From: Enterobacter sp. RIT418
GTDB taxonomy: Bacteria; Pseudomonadota; Gammaproteobacteria; Enterobacterales; Enterobacteriaceae
Reading direction: 5' to 3'
NCBI RefSeq assembly: GCF_003057745.1
Contig: NZ_QBJD02000005.1
Location: 124,001-188,000, forward strand
DNA length: 64,000 nt
How positions within the stretch are numbered: the stretch's first letter is position 1; each line of letters opens with the position of its first letter. Of this stretch, positions 56,012 through 64,000 are shown piece after piece. The notes under the pieces were generated by a model. The model was not told the DNA's origin and searched no databases. It was given only the letters and a program-made list of their open reading frames with translations. Both the position numbers and the translations under genes were made by a program.

Positions 56012-56711
56012 GCAGGCCGGTATGCTCCGGCTGGAGCCGGTAGCGGTAAACGGGACGCCCGGTGGCGCCGTAGTGGATGCTGGTGAAGAGGATATTAATC
56101 TGCGCCAGCCAGATCAGGTACTTGCGGCAGGAAACGCGTGAAATATTGACCGCGTTTGCCAGATCGTCGGTAGAAAACTCGCTCTCCGGATGCGCGTCAA
56201 TCCACTGGCAGATGGTGCGCAGGGTTTGCGGGGTCAATCCTTTTGGCAGCTTTTTGCTGTCTGCCAGCTCCGGCGCGCCGCCGTGCAGCAGCCTGTCCAC
56301 GTCGGCCTGCTCGTAATACTGGTGCGAGCCCATCAGATTGCGCTTGGCCTTCCAGCCGTTGAGCGCCTCTTCAAAGCGCGGGAACTGGAACGGCTTGATC
56401 AGATAATCCACCACGCCGTAGTGCATGGAGGTCTGGATCGTGGCGGCATCCGAGGCGCTTGAAATCATAATCACGTCGATCTGGCGGCCCGACGCCCGAA
56501 TCACCGGCAGCAGATCGAGGCCGTTATCCTGCTGCATATAGACGTCCAGCAGCACCAGATCGACGGGCTGAGCGGGATCATTAATGATGGCCTCCGCCTG
56601 GCCGAGCGTGGAGGCGACGCCGCAGCAGCTAAAACCCTCAACGCGGTTAACGTACAGACGGTTGAGGTCGGCTACCATGGCGTCATCATCGACAATTAAT
56701 ACATTTATCAC
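55992..56711 (-). CDS. dcuR: C4-dicarboxylate response regulator DcuR
   Basis: Response regulator of 239 aa, exactly the length of E. coli DcuR and very similar throughout. The receiver has NVLIVDDDAMVADLN and phosphoacceptor Asp56 in LLDVYMQQDNGLDLLP. The DNA-binding part is the CitB/DcuR-type helix-turn-helix with LPKGLTPQTLRTICQWIDAH and NISRVSCRKYLIWLAQ. It overlaps the sensor gene by 4 nt. Likely targets are the adjacent fumarate genes and the transporter. Confidence 0.94.
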   Translation of the reverse strand: MINVLIVDDDAMVADLNRLYVNRVEGFSCCGVASTLGQAEAIINDPAQPVDLVLLDVYMQQDNGLDLLPVIRASGRQIDVIMISSASDAATIQTSMHYGVVDYLIKPFQFPRFEEALNGWKAKRNLMGSHQYYEQADVDRLLHGGAPELADSKKLPKGLTPQTLRTICQWIDAHPESEFSTDDLANAVNISRVSCRKYLIWLAQINILFTSIHYGATGRPVYRYRLQPEHTGLLKQYCQ

Positions 56712-58336
56712 GCGATATTCCTCTCGCTATCCCAGGGGATGTGAACAAAAAATTGGGTAAATACGCCAGGCTCAGACTCGACGGTAATGTCTCCGCCAAG
56801 GTTCTGGATCTGCTGGCGCGCCAGGAACAGCCCAACGCCGCGGTTTTCACCTTTCGTTGAGAAGCCCCGGATAAAGACGTCGTCCAGATGCTCAGGATCG
56901 ATGCCCGGACCGTCGTCGCTGACTTCACAGCTAAGCCAGCCGTTTTGATAGTGCAATAGCAGGGTTATCTCGCCCTCGGCCTGATCGGCCATGGCGTCGA
57001 GGGCGTTTTCAATCAGGTTCCCCAGCGCCGTTACCAGCACGGCGACCTGCTCTTCGCTGGCCGTATCGGGGATGTGGCACTCGTCCGCCAGCGTCAGGGT
57101 GATGCCCGCCTCTTTAGCCCGGTTGATTTTCCCCAGCAGGAAGCCCGCAATTACCGGCGATTTAATCTTGCGCTGAACGGTGCCGATGTCCGTCTGGTAG
57201 ATGTGCGCCGTCTGGAGAATATACTCTTCCAGCTTGTCGTAGCGCTTAATGTGCAGCAGGCCCAGGATTACGTGCAGCTTGTTCATAAACTCGTGGGTAT
57301 GCGCGCGCAGGGCGTCGACATAGTTCACCATGCCGTCCAGACGCTGCATCAGCTGGCTGATTTCCGTTTTATCGCGGAAGGTGCTAATCGCGCCAATCAC
57401 CCGGTTCTGACTTTTGACCGGCACCATATTGCAGAGTAGCAGACGACCGTTACAGCCGATCTCCTGATCTTTACGCGCGATGCCGGTTTGTGACACCTCG
57501 CGCAGGCTGGCGAGCAGCGCCGCGTGGGGCGGGTTGCCGCTGCCGTCCGCATGCTGACCCGATGGCAGAAGCAGTATTTCGCGCGCGGCGTGGTTGATCA
57601 TCGTCACGCGACCCTGAATATCCACCGCCACGACGCCTTCACGCAGCGACTGCAGCATCGCCTGGCGCTGCTCGAAAAGCGCGGAGATTTCGTATGGCTC
57701 CAGGCCGAACAGGATACGCTTCAGGATGCGCACCAGGCCCCAGATCGCCAGCGAGCTCATCAGAATACTGAACAGGATGGTCCAGACGGCGTTCAGCCGC
57801 CCGCGGGTGATTTGCTCCTCGACCTTTTTCAGCGAAATGCCCACGACCACGACGCCAATCTGGTCGTGCTGGTCGTCGTAGACGGGAGTAAATACGCGCA
57901 GCGCTTCGTCGAGGACGCCGCGGTTAACGGACACGTTTTCTTTCCCTTCCAGCGCCGGGGGCAGGTCGTCGCCGATAAAATGCAGCCCCAGCAGCGCCTC
58001 GTTGGGGTGCGAATAGCGAATACCGCGCATGTCGGTGACGACGGCAAACAGGAGGCCGTTGCGCTTTGTAACGGCCTGCGCGATGGGCTGAATGATATCC
58101 GCCTGCGGCGGCTGCAACAGCCCGCGCTTGATCTCCGGGCTGTCGGCCAGCGTGCGGGCAATGCCGAGAGCGGTGTCCTTGACGTCATCCCGCGTGGCGT
58201 GGGTGATTTGCACGGAATAGAGCGCAAAGACCAGCAGCAGCACGGAGCCGATAATGGCGCAGACCATCAGCGTGACCAGGGTGTACAGTTTCATGGGGCG
58301 CCTGCGCGTCTCAGGGAAAGGCTGCAAATCGCTCAT
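56708..58336 (-). CDS. dcuS: C4-dicarboxylate sensor kinase DcuS
   Basis: Membrane histidine kinase of 542 aa (E. coli DcuS 543). TM1 is at about 20-42, a periplasmic PAS domain at 43-180, TM2 at about 185-205, a cytoplasmic PAS at about 215-325, and the kinase core after. Ligand residues known from E. coli are conserved at the same numbers: Arg107 and His110 in RYSHP, Arg147 and Phe149 in LRVFTP. The phosphoacceptor His348 is in THEFMNKLHVILGLLH. ATP-binding motifs are NLIENALDAM and DDGPGIDPEHL. It should sense fumarate, malate or succinate. Confidence 0.94.
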   Translation of the reverse strand: MSDLQPFPETRRRPMKLYTLVTLMVCAIIGSVLLLVFALYSVQITHATRDDVKDTALGIARTLADSPEIKRGLLQPPQADIIQPIAQAVTKRNGLLFAVVTDMRGIRYSHPNEALLGLHFIGDDLPPALEGKENVSVNRGVLDEALRVFTPVYDDQHDQIGVVVVGISLKKVEEQITRGRLNAVWTILFSILMSSLAIWGLVRILKRILFGLEPYEISALFEQRQAMLQSLREGVVAVDIQGRVTMINHAAREILLLPSGQHADGSGNPPHAALLASLREVSQTGIARKDQEIGCNGRLLLCNMVPVKSQNRVIGAISTFRDKTEISQLMQRLDGMVNYVDALRAHTHEFMNKLHVILGLLHIKRYDKLEEYILQTAHIYQTDIGTVQRKIKSPVIAGFLLGKINRAKEAGITLTLADECHIPDTASEEQVAVLVTALGNLIENALDAMADQAEGEITLLLHYQNGWLSCEVSDDGPGIDPEHLDDVFIRGFSTKGENRGVGLFLARQQIQNLGGDITVESEPGVFTQFFVHIPWDSERNIA

Positions 58337-58502
58337 TACCGCTCCGCGATGAAGAAGAAAAGGGGGTAATTATTACCGATGACGGCCATTTCTTAAAGCC
58401 ATGTAAATCTGGCCGTTGCGCCGCTTTTTCGTGAGCCCCCTCGCAGGTCAGCCATATAAAACACTTTATAGTGTGTGGGAACTCATAATAAGGAGGCTGT
58501 TT

Positions 58503-59366
58503 ATGAGCACTATGCTTACCGGTTTGGTCAAGGAAAGACGGCACGCCAGCACGATAAATATCGACAGATTGTCCACGCTGGACATGCTGAACGTTATCCA
58601 CCAGGACGATGCCCTTATCTCTGAATCTCTCACTCCGTTCTTACCAACCCTCGCCCGCGTGGTGGATAACGCGGCGGCGACGCTTAGCCACGGCGGCCGT
58701 CTGGTGCTGGTGGGGGCGGGCGCTTCCGGGCGCATAGCGCAGCAGGCGGCGGACGAATTTGCGCCGGGCAAACATCCCGTTATCGCCCTTTGCGCGGGCG
58801 ACGACGCCGGAAGCTACGAGCGCGGCGTGGCCTGCCTGCAGGCGATGGCGTTCGGCGAGCATGACATGATGCTGGCGCTGACCGTCAGCGGGAAAACGCC
58901 GTGGGTCTGGGGAGCAATGCGCCACGCGTGGTCGTTAGGCGCATCCGTCGCGGTGGTGACCGTGGACGCGCAAAGCGAAGCCGCGCAGCTGGCAAGCATG
59001 GTGATTGCGCCCGCGCTGGGGGCGGAAGTCGTCGCAGGCTATAGCCATCCGAAAGCGGGGGTTGCGCAGAAAATGGTCATGAATATGGTCATGACCGGGC
59101 TGGCAGTGCGCAGCGGACGGGTCTACAGCAACCTGCGCGTCGACCTGGACGCCAGCAGCACCAAATGGCAGGAGCGCCAGATCGCCATCGTGATGGAAGC
59201 GGGCGGCTGTAAGCGCGCCGTGGCGAAAGCGGCGCTGGAAAGCTGCAACCAAAACTGCAAAACGGCGGTGCTGATGGTGTTGACCGGGCTGGACGCGTGG
59301 AAAGCGCACGAGCTGCTGGCGCAGAATAACGGGTTTATTCGCGTGGCGCTGCAGGAAGCGCCGTAG
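58503..59366 (+). CDS. MurQ-like SIS-domain protein
   Basis: The start at ATG 58503 with AAGGAGG gives 287 aa (MurQ 298). The SIS sugar-phosphate isomerase fold aligns with N-acetylmuramic acid 6-phosphate etherase: INIDRLSTLDMLNVI, LVGAGASGRIA, GYSHPKAGVAQKMVMNMVMT and NCKTAVLMVLTGLDAWKAHE. One of the two catalytic Glu of MurQ appears kept (DEF after GASGR), but the second catalytic region (AGDDAGSYERGVAC) does not align well. There is no murP-type PTS gene beside it. It may be a diverged etherase or a sugar-phosphate lyase/isomerase of unknown substrate. Confidence 0.75.
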   Translation: MSTMLTGLVKERRHASTINIDRLSTLDMLNVIHQDDALISESLTPFLPTLARVVDNAAATLSHGGRLVLVGAGASGRIAQQAADEFAPGKHPVIALCAGDDAGSYERGVACLQAMAFGEHDMMLALTVSGKTPWVWGAMRHAWSLGASVAVVTVDAQSEAAQLASMVIAPALGAEVVAGYSHPKAGVAQKMVMNMVMTGLAVRSGRVYSNLRVDLDASSTKWQERQIAIVMEAGGCKRAVAKAALESCNQNCKTAVLMVLTGLDAWKAHELLAQNNGFIRVALQEAP

Positions 59367-59383
59367 CGCTGTGGTGAAGACAC

Positions 59384-59410
59384 AAAAAAAAGGCCGCAAT
59401 CGCGGCCTTT
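59384..59410. terminator. Terminator between murQ-like gene and porin
   Basis: AAGGCCGC and GCGGCCTT with an AATC loop (59390-59409). Leftward it is followed by eight T residues, making a strong terminator for the porin gene; rightward it ends with TTTG and serves the murQ-like gene more weakly. Confidence 0.85.
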
Positions 59411-59424
59411 GCTATTTTTACCAA

Positions 59425-60567
59425 TTAGAACTGGTAGGTCATACCGATACCAACGATGTCGTCGGTAGAGATGCCGAAGTCGGTATACAGCTCGTCATTA
59501 GAATCCAGCATGTTGATTTTGTAGTCAACGTAGGTGGAGAAGTTCTTGTTGAAGGTGTAGGTCATGCCCAGGTCGATGTAGTTAACCAGATCCTGGCTGT
59601 AGCCCTGACCGTTCAGGTCTTTACCTTTTGAGTAAACCCATGCCAGGGAAGGACGCAGGCCGAAGTCGAACTGGTACTGTGCAACCGCTTCGAAGTTCTG
59701 GGTCTTGTTAGCAATGCCGGTGTCGCCGAATGGCGTCATGTTGCGGGTTTCCGCATACATCATGGCCAGGTAAACGTTGTTCGCGTCGTACTTCGCGCCA
59801 ACGGTCCAGGCTTCTGCACGATCGCCAGCGGCTACGCCATAGCCTTCATAGCTTCTGCCGTAAGCAACCTGTGCGTTAGTACGGTCAGAAGAAGAGTACG
59901 CCGCGCCCAGGCTCAGGCCGGACAGATCGCCCGCGAAGTCGTAGGAGGTGGACATGCCGTAGCCGTCGCCGTTCTGGAAGCGAACGTTGTCGTGACCGTT
60001 TTTGGTGCCTTCCTGATTTTCTTTAGCGTTAGCACCTTCGTTCGCGCCCTGGTACTGCAGCGCGAAGTTCAGGCCGTCAACCAGGCCGAAGAAATCGGTG
60101 TTGCGGTAGGTTGCCAGGCCGTTAGCGCGGCCGTTCATGAAGTTGTCGGTCCAGGTGTAAGAGTCACCGCCGAACACGGGCAGCATATCGGTCCACGCTT
60201 CAACGTCGTACACCACGCCGTAGTTACGGCCGTAGTCAAATGATCCGTAGTCGGCAAGCTTCAGGCCAGCGTAGGCCAGACGGTTGAAGGATTTGTCGCC
60301 AGCGCTTTCAGTATTGTTTGCGTAGGTTTTGTATTCCCACTGGCCATAACCGATCAGATCGTTGGTGATCTGGCTTTCGCCTTTGAAACCAACCTGAACG
60401 TAGGTTTCATCGCCGTCGTCGCCCGGGTTGTCGGAGAAGGTGTGACGCGCATCAACTTTACCGTACAGATCGACCTTGTTGCCGTTCTTGCTGTAGATCT
60501 CTGCCGCATTTGCCGCGCCAGCCATTAATAAAGCGGGTACTAAAATCGCCAATACTTTTCTGTTCAT
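59425..60567 (-). CDS. OmpC/OmpF/PhoE-family outer membrane porin
   Basis: The start at ATG 60567 ([20 protein letters not shown]) with AAGGGAA gives 380 aa. The signal peptide is cut at ANA before [16 protein letters not shown]. It is a 16-strand trimeric porin with terminal Phe (GIGMTYQF). It has the L3 constriction loop segment [14 protein letters not shown], where other enteric general porins have PEFGGD; the constriction-zone Glu is replaced by Val. The location next to yedJ corresponds to E. coli yedS, a porin pseudogene in K-12, so this is probably the intact YedS-type porin. Confidence 0.92.
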   Translation of the reverse strand: MNRKVLAILVPALLMAGAANAAEIYSKNGNKVDLYGKVDARHTFSDNPGDDGDETYVQVGFKGESQITNDLIGYGQWEYKTYANNTESAGDKSFNRLAYAGLKLADYGSFDYGRNYGVVYDVEAWTDMLPVFGGDSYTWTDNFMNGRANGLATYRNTDFFGLVDGLNFALQYQGANEGANAKENQEGTKNGHDNVRFQNGDGYGMSTSYDFAGDLSGLSLGAAYSSSDRTNAQVAYGRSYEGYGVAAGDRAEAWTVGAKYDANNVYLAMMYAETRNMTPFGDTGIANKTQNFEAVAQYQFDFGLRPSLAWVYSKGKDLNGQGYSQDLVNYIDLGMTYTFNKNFSTYVDYKINMLDSNDELYTDFGISTDDIVGIGMTYQF

Positions 60568-61036
60568 TATATATTCCCTTAAACTATAATAGATTTGAAT
60601 ATATGTAGTCACCCTCCGTGACTACAGCATGGATACTATTCCAGGACATCTCTTTTTAGTTCAGAAATAAATGTAATTAAATCATAATAAGTATTTCAAA
60701 ATGTGTTTATAAATCTCAATATTTTTCATGTGAATGTTTTTGTTGATCGCATTTTTCATATCTATATGTATTTATTGTCTTTTTGAATGCGTCTTTGAGT
60801 TGTTATTTCTTCGGTGATTATATTTTTACAGGCGCTTTGCTCAGCGGGTAAGATAATTTTCGTCATGCCTTGCAGCGTGTGATAGAAAATCCTTAATTAA
60901 ATGAGAATATCCTAATTAAAATTTCAAGACCTGAGGAAAATACGCCATCAAGAATAATGTCGTCGCGATGAATTTCTCTGAGTGTCAGCCCGGATGAATA
61001 TTGTTATCGTACTTCTTTTACTCGCGAGGCATAACG
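60568..61036. promoter_or_regulatory. Porin / yedJ divergent upstream region
   Basis: A 469-bp AT-rich gap before the leftward porin and rightward yedJ genes. Long upstream regions with OmpR-binding sites are the norm for this porin family; I see AT-rich tracts but no box I can call with confidence. No small gene is supported. Confidence 0.45.
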
Positions 61037-61738
61037 ATGGAACTTGCGCAGTGGCAACACCGCTTTGAAGGCTGGCTTGAGCAACACCATGCGACGGACG
61101 ACAGCGCGCATGATATTTCTCACTTTCGACGCGTCTGGATGACGGCGCAGAAAATCATGGGTGACCAGGCGGCCGATCCGCTGGTGACCCTTACCGCCTG
61201 CTATTTTCATGACATCGTGAGCCTACCGAAAAATCACCCGCAGCGCAGCCGCTCCTCGCAGCTGGCGGCGCGGAAAACGCGCGACATACTCAGGCGTGAT
61301 TTCCCGGATTTCCCCGTCGAGGCCTATGCCGCCGTGGAGCACGCCATCGAAGCGCATAGCTTTAGCGCGGGCATTGCGCCCGTCACGCCTGAAGCCAAAA
61401 TCGTGCAGGATGCCGATCGGCTGGAAGCGCTTGGGGCGATCGGCCTCGCGCGCGTCTTTGCCGTGTCGGGCGCGCTGGGCGTGCCGCTGTTCGACGCCGT
61501 CGATCCCTTCGCCGACGCGCGGGAATTGAATGATGCCGCGTACGCGCTCGATCATTTCCAGACGAAGCTGCTGCGCCTGCCCGAAACGATGCAGACGCCT
61601 GCCGGGCGCGAGCTGGCGCGCCACAATGCCGATTTTCTGATTCACTTTATGGCCAAACTCAGCGCAGAATTGCAGGGGGACTGCCTGGGCGTTGATGGCC
61701 GGGTGCTGAGCCGCTTTCGCCACAGTTTGATATCCTGA
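61037..61738 (+). CDS. yedJ: HD-domain phosphohydrolase YedJ
   Basis: Probable metal-dependent phosphohydrolase. The start at ATG 61037 aligns [14 protein letters not shown] with E. coli YedJ and gives 233 aa (E. coli 231). HD-domain metal ligands are visible in [19 protein letters not shown] and [20 protein letters not shown]. The physiological substrate is unknown. It is directly upstream of dcm, as in E. coli. Confidence 0.94.
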   Translation: MELAQWQHRFEGWLEQHHATDDSAHDISHFRRVWMTAQKIMGDQAADPLVTLTACYFHDIVSLPKNHPQRSRSSQLAARKTRDILRRDFPDFPVEAYAAVEHAIEAHSFSAGIAPVTPEAKIVQDADRLEALGAIGLARVFAVSGALGVPLFDAVDPFADARELNDAAYALDHFQTKLLRLPETMQTPAGRELARHNADFLIHFMAKLSAELQGDCLGVDGRVLSRFRHSLIS

Positions 61739-61781
61739 ACTGTGTTACTCTGTTTTCAGTCTATATTGTGCGGTTGAGAGA

Positions 61782-63212
61782 ATGCAGGAATTACACACAG
61801 TGATGGAGCCCGCGTCCGAGCGGGTGGTGAAATCAACGGCGACGGTGCAGGCCTTGCTGCGCCAGCTGCTGGATATTTATGATGCCAAAACTCTGGCAAA
61901 CCAGCTCGAGGCGCACGGCGAGAGCCACTGGAGCCCCGCCATTCTCAAAAGACTGCTCACCAGCGACCGCGCGGGGCATCGCCTGAGCGAAGGTGAGTTC
62001 CGCTATCTGCAGCACCTGCTTCCGCGCCCGTCTGCCGCGCACCCTCATTACGCCTTCCGTTTTATCGATCTCTTTGCGGGCATTGGCGGTATCCGTCACG
62101 GGTTTGAGGCCATCGGAGGCCAGTGCGTCTTTACCAGCGAGTGGAACAAGCACGCGGTGCGCACCTACAAGGCCAACTGGTACTGCGACCCGCTGGAGCA
62201 CCGCTTCAACGCCGATATCCGCGACGTGACCCTGAGCCATAAAAGCGGCGTCAGCGATGAGGAGGCCGCAGAGCATATTCGCAAGGCGATTCCGGCGCAC
62301 GACGTTCTGCTGGCGGGCTTCCCGTGTCAGCCGTTTTCGCTGGCGGGCGTATCGAAGAAAAACGCGCTGGGCCGCGCGCACGGCTTTGCCTGCGACACGC
62401 AGGGCACGCTTTTTTTTGACGTCGTGCGCATCATCGACGCGCGTCGTCCGCCCATTTTCGTGCTTGAGAACGTGAAGAACCTGAAAAGCCACGACGGCGG
62501 TAAAACCTTCCGCATCATTATGCAAACGCTGGACGAGCTGGGCTACGACGTGGCCGATGCCGAGCATATGGGCGCCGACGACCCGAAAATCATCGACGGC
62601 AAGCATTTCCTGCCGCAGCACCGGGAGCGCATCGTGCTGGTGGGGTTCCGTCGCGATCTGAACCTGAAGGGCGATTTTACCCTGCGCGATATTCCGGCGC
62701 TGTATCCCGCGCGCCGTCCGACGGTGGCCGATCTGCTGGAGCCTGCCGTTGACGCGAAATTTATTCTGACTCCGGTGCTGTGGAAATACCTCTACCGCTA
62801 TGCCAAAAAGCATCAGGCGAAGGGGAACGGCTTTGGCTTCGGGATGGTCGATCCCACCGATCCGCACAGCGTCACGCGCACGCTGTCGGCGCGCTACTAC
62901 AAGGACGGGGCCGAAATCCTCATCGACCGGGGTTGGGATAAGGCGCTCGGCGAGAAGGATTTTGACGATCCGCAAAACCAGCTTCACCGCCCGCGCCGCC
63001 TTACGCCGCGAGAGTGTGCGCGACTGATGGGGTTCGAAACGCCGAACGGCTACAGCTTCCGCATTCCGGTGTCGGACACGCAGGCCTACCGCCAGTTTGG
63101 TAACTCCGTGGTTGTGCCCGCGTTCGCCGCGGTGGCTAAGCTGCTGGCCTCGCGGATTGCGCAGGCCGTGGCGCTGCGCGCGCGCGAGGCCGTCAATGAC
63201 GGACGTGCATAA
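61782..63212 (+). CDS. dcm: DNA cytosine methyltransferase Dcm
   Basis: C5-methyltransferase that modifies the inner C of CCWGG. It has 476 aa (E. coli 472). SAM site [20 protein letters not shown], catalytic Cys182 in [17 protein letters not shown] motif [14 protein letters not shown] motif VIII, and motifs IX-X ending [14 protein letters not shown] are all intact. It overlaps vsr by 17 nt, as in E. coli. A second ATG at 61803 is possible. No cognate restriction enzyme is present. Confidence 0.97.
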   Translation: MQELHTVMEPASERVVKSTATVQALLRQLLDIYDAKTLANQLEAHGESHWSPAILKRLLTSDRAGHRLSEGEFRYLQHLLPRPSAAHPHYAFRFIDLFAGIGGIRHGFEAIGGQCVFTSEWNKHAVRTYKANWYCDPLEHRFNADIRDVTLSHKSGVSDEEAAEHIRKAIPAHDVLLAGFPCQPFSLAGVSKKNALGRAHGFACDTQGTLFFDVVRIIDARRPPIFVLENVKNLKSHDGGKTFRIIMQTLDELGYDVADAEHMGADDPKIIDGKHFLPQHRERIVLVGFRRDLNLKGDFTLRDIPALYPARRPTVADLLEPAVDAKFILTPVLWKYLYRYAKKHQAKGNGFGFGMVDPTDPHSVTRTLSARYYKDGAEILIDRGWDKALGEKDFDDPQNQLHRPRRLTPRECARLMGFETPNGYSFRIPVSDTQAYRQFGNSVVVPAFAAVAKLLASRIAQAVALRAREAVNDGRA

Positions 63213-63672
63213 TAAAGCCACGCGCAGTAAAAACATGCGTGCCATCGGCACGCGCGACACCGCGATTGAAAAGCGCCTTGCGGGCCTGCTGACCCAGGCC
63301 GGGTTTACCTATCGCGTGCAGGACAAGGCGCTCGCCGGACGTCCCGATTTCGTTGTCGATGACTATCGGTGCATCATCTTTACCCACGGCTGCTTCTGGC
63401 ATCATCACGACTGCTACCTCTTCAAGGTGCCGGCGACGCGCACCGACTTCTGGCTGGAGAAGATTGGCAAGAACGTGGCGCGCGACGCCCGCGATACCGC
63501 CGCGCTGATCGCGCAGGGCTGGCGGGTACTGGTGGTGTGGGAGTGCGCGCTGCGCGGGAAGTTAAAGCTGAAGGATGCGGCGCTGGCGGAGCGCCTGGAA
63601 GAGTGGATCTGCGGCGGCGGTCAGGCCGCGCAGATCGATACGCAGGGCATTCACCCGGTTACGATTTCTTAA
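63196..63672 (+). CDS. vsr: Very short patch repair endonuclease Vsr
   Basis: Nicks 5' of T in T:G mismatches at CCWGG sites, correcting deamination of Dcm-methylated C. The start at ATG 63196 inside dcm gives 158 aa (E. coli 156). It aligns from [20 protein letters not shown], with the catalytic and zinc region in [30 protein letters not shown] and WECALRGK. Its 3' end overlaps the convergent yedA by 14 nt. Confidence 0.97.
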   Translation: MTDVHNKATRSKNMRAIGTRDTAIEKRLAGLLTQAGFTYRVQDKALAGRPDFVVDDYRCIIFTHGCFWHHHDCYLFKVPATRTDFWLEKIGKNVARDARDTAALIAQGWRVLVVWECALRGKLKLKDAALAERLEEWICGGGQAAQIDTQGIHPVTIS

Positions 63673-64000
63673 CCTCGCAGGGCGTCACCACCGGCTTCGC
63701 GGGCAGCAGGTATTTGCCCAGCGTCACCAGCACCACCGCAAACACGATTACTCCCAGCGCCAGCCATTCGATGGTGGAGAGCGTTTCACCGGCAAAACCG
63801 GTTCCCAGCAGCACGGCAACAACCGGGTTAACGTAGGCGTAGCTGGTGGCGACGGCGGGGGAGACGTTGCGGATCAGGAACATATAGGCGTTGATGGCGA
63901 TCACCGAGCCAAACAGCGCCAGATAGCCCACGGCGAGGAAGCCCGAAAGCGGCGGCATCGCCGTCAGCTTTTCACCGGTCAGCAGCGAGGCGATAAGCAG
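63659..64000 (-). CDS. yedA: EamA-family transporter YedA (N-terminus cut by window edge)
   Basis: The C-terminal 113 residues of a drug/metabolite transporter. The frame remains open to the edge of the window. FLAVGYLALFGSVIAINAYM, AVATSYAYVNPVVAVLLGTG and EWLALGVIVFAVVLVTLGKY match E. coli YedA, and the vsr-yedA convergent order is the same. At least three membrane helices are visible. Substrate unknown. Confidence 0.93.
   Translation of the reverse strand: MLIASLLTGEKLTAMPPLSGFLAVGYLALFGSVIAINAYMFLIRNVSPAVATSYAYVNPVVAVLLGTGFAGETLSTIEWLALGVIVFAVVLVTLGKYLLPAKPVVTPCEVKKS

Noticed and set aside
61833..63260. A 475-codon open frame antisense to dcm and vsr
   Set aside because: Both sense genes are unmistakable; the antisense product has shadow-type composition.
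1..64000. tRNA, rRNA or transposase genes
   Set aside because: None recognised on either strand in the reading of the sequence.

Overview
The window comes from an enteric gammaproteobacterium of the Enterobacteriaceae. The evidence is the close resemblance of FumB, DcuS/DcuR, YedJ, Dcm, Vsr and YedA to their Escherichia coli counterparts, a yedJ-dcm-vsr-yedA order next to an OmpC/OmpF-type porin as in E. coli, high GC with strong coding bias, and BIME/REP-like palindromes. The genus cannot be fixed from the sequence; an Enterobacter/Kosakonia/Leclercia-like host is a guess.

Positions 1-41852 hold an almost complete flagellar and chemotaxis system in one block, unlike E. coli and Salmonella, where it is split over three chromosomal regions. 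From left to right: a leftward operon fliE-cheR-cheB-cheY that runs off the window (cheZ, flhB and flhA are expected beyond the edge); a rightward fliFGHIJK and fliLMNOPQR run (MS ring, C ring, export apparatus); a non-flagellar insert (membrane-bound regulator plus FidL-like partner, a DoxX protein, a Cache-type chemoreceptor-like protein without the normal signalling tip, and a phage-type small gene with a C4-like RNA leader); fliC and fliDST; flgNMA; flgBCDEFGHIJ and flgKL; one methyl-accepting chemoreceptor; fliA; and flhDC-motAB-cheAW. fliC, fliD, flgM and flgK each have a sigma-28-like promoter with an 11-bp spacer. Three of them share a TTTAG -35 start and a CCGATGA -10 core that differs from the usual E. 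coli TAAAGTTT/GCCGATAA.

Positions 41853-48350 are accessory: two LysR regulators, a CitA/TcuC-like symporter in an operon with a ModA-like binding protein, an exported beta-lactamase-family serine hydrolase, and a HigBA-like toxin-antitoxin pair.

Positions 48355-58336 form an anaerobic fumarate module: fumB, a DASS dicarboxylate antiporter, a three-domain soluble NADH:fumarate oxidoreductase, its cytosolic ApbE flavin transferase, and DcuR/DcuS. The layout recalls the E. coli dcuSR / dcuB-fumB locus with DcuB replaced by a DASS transporter and a soluble fumarate reductase added. The 605-bp divergent control region has a perfect FNR box and several TTAGT/AACTAA palindromes.

Positions 58500-64000 carry a MurQ-like SIS protein, an OmpC/OmpF-family porin, and yedJ-dcm-vsr-yedA (yedA cut by the right edge). 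I saw no tRNA, rRNA, CRISPR array, transposase or integrase.
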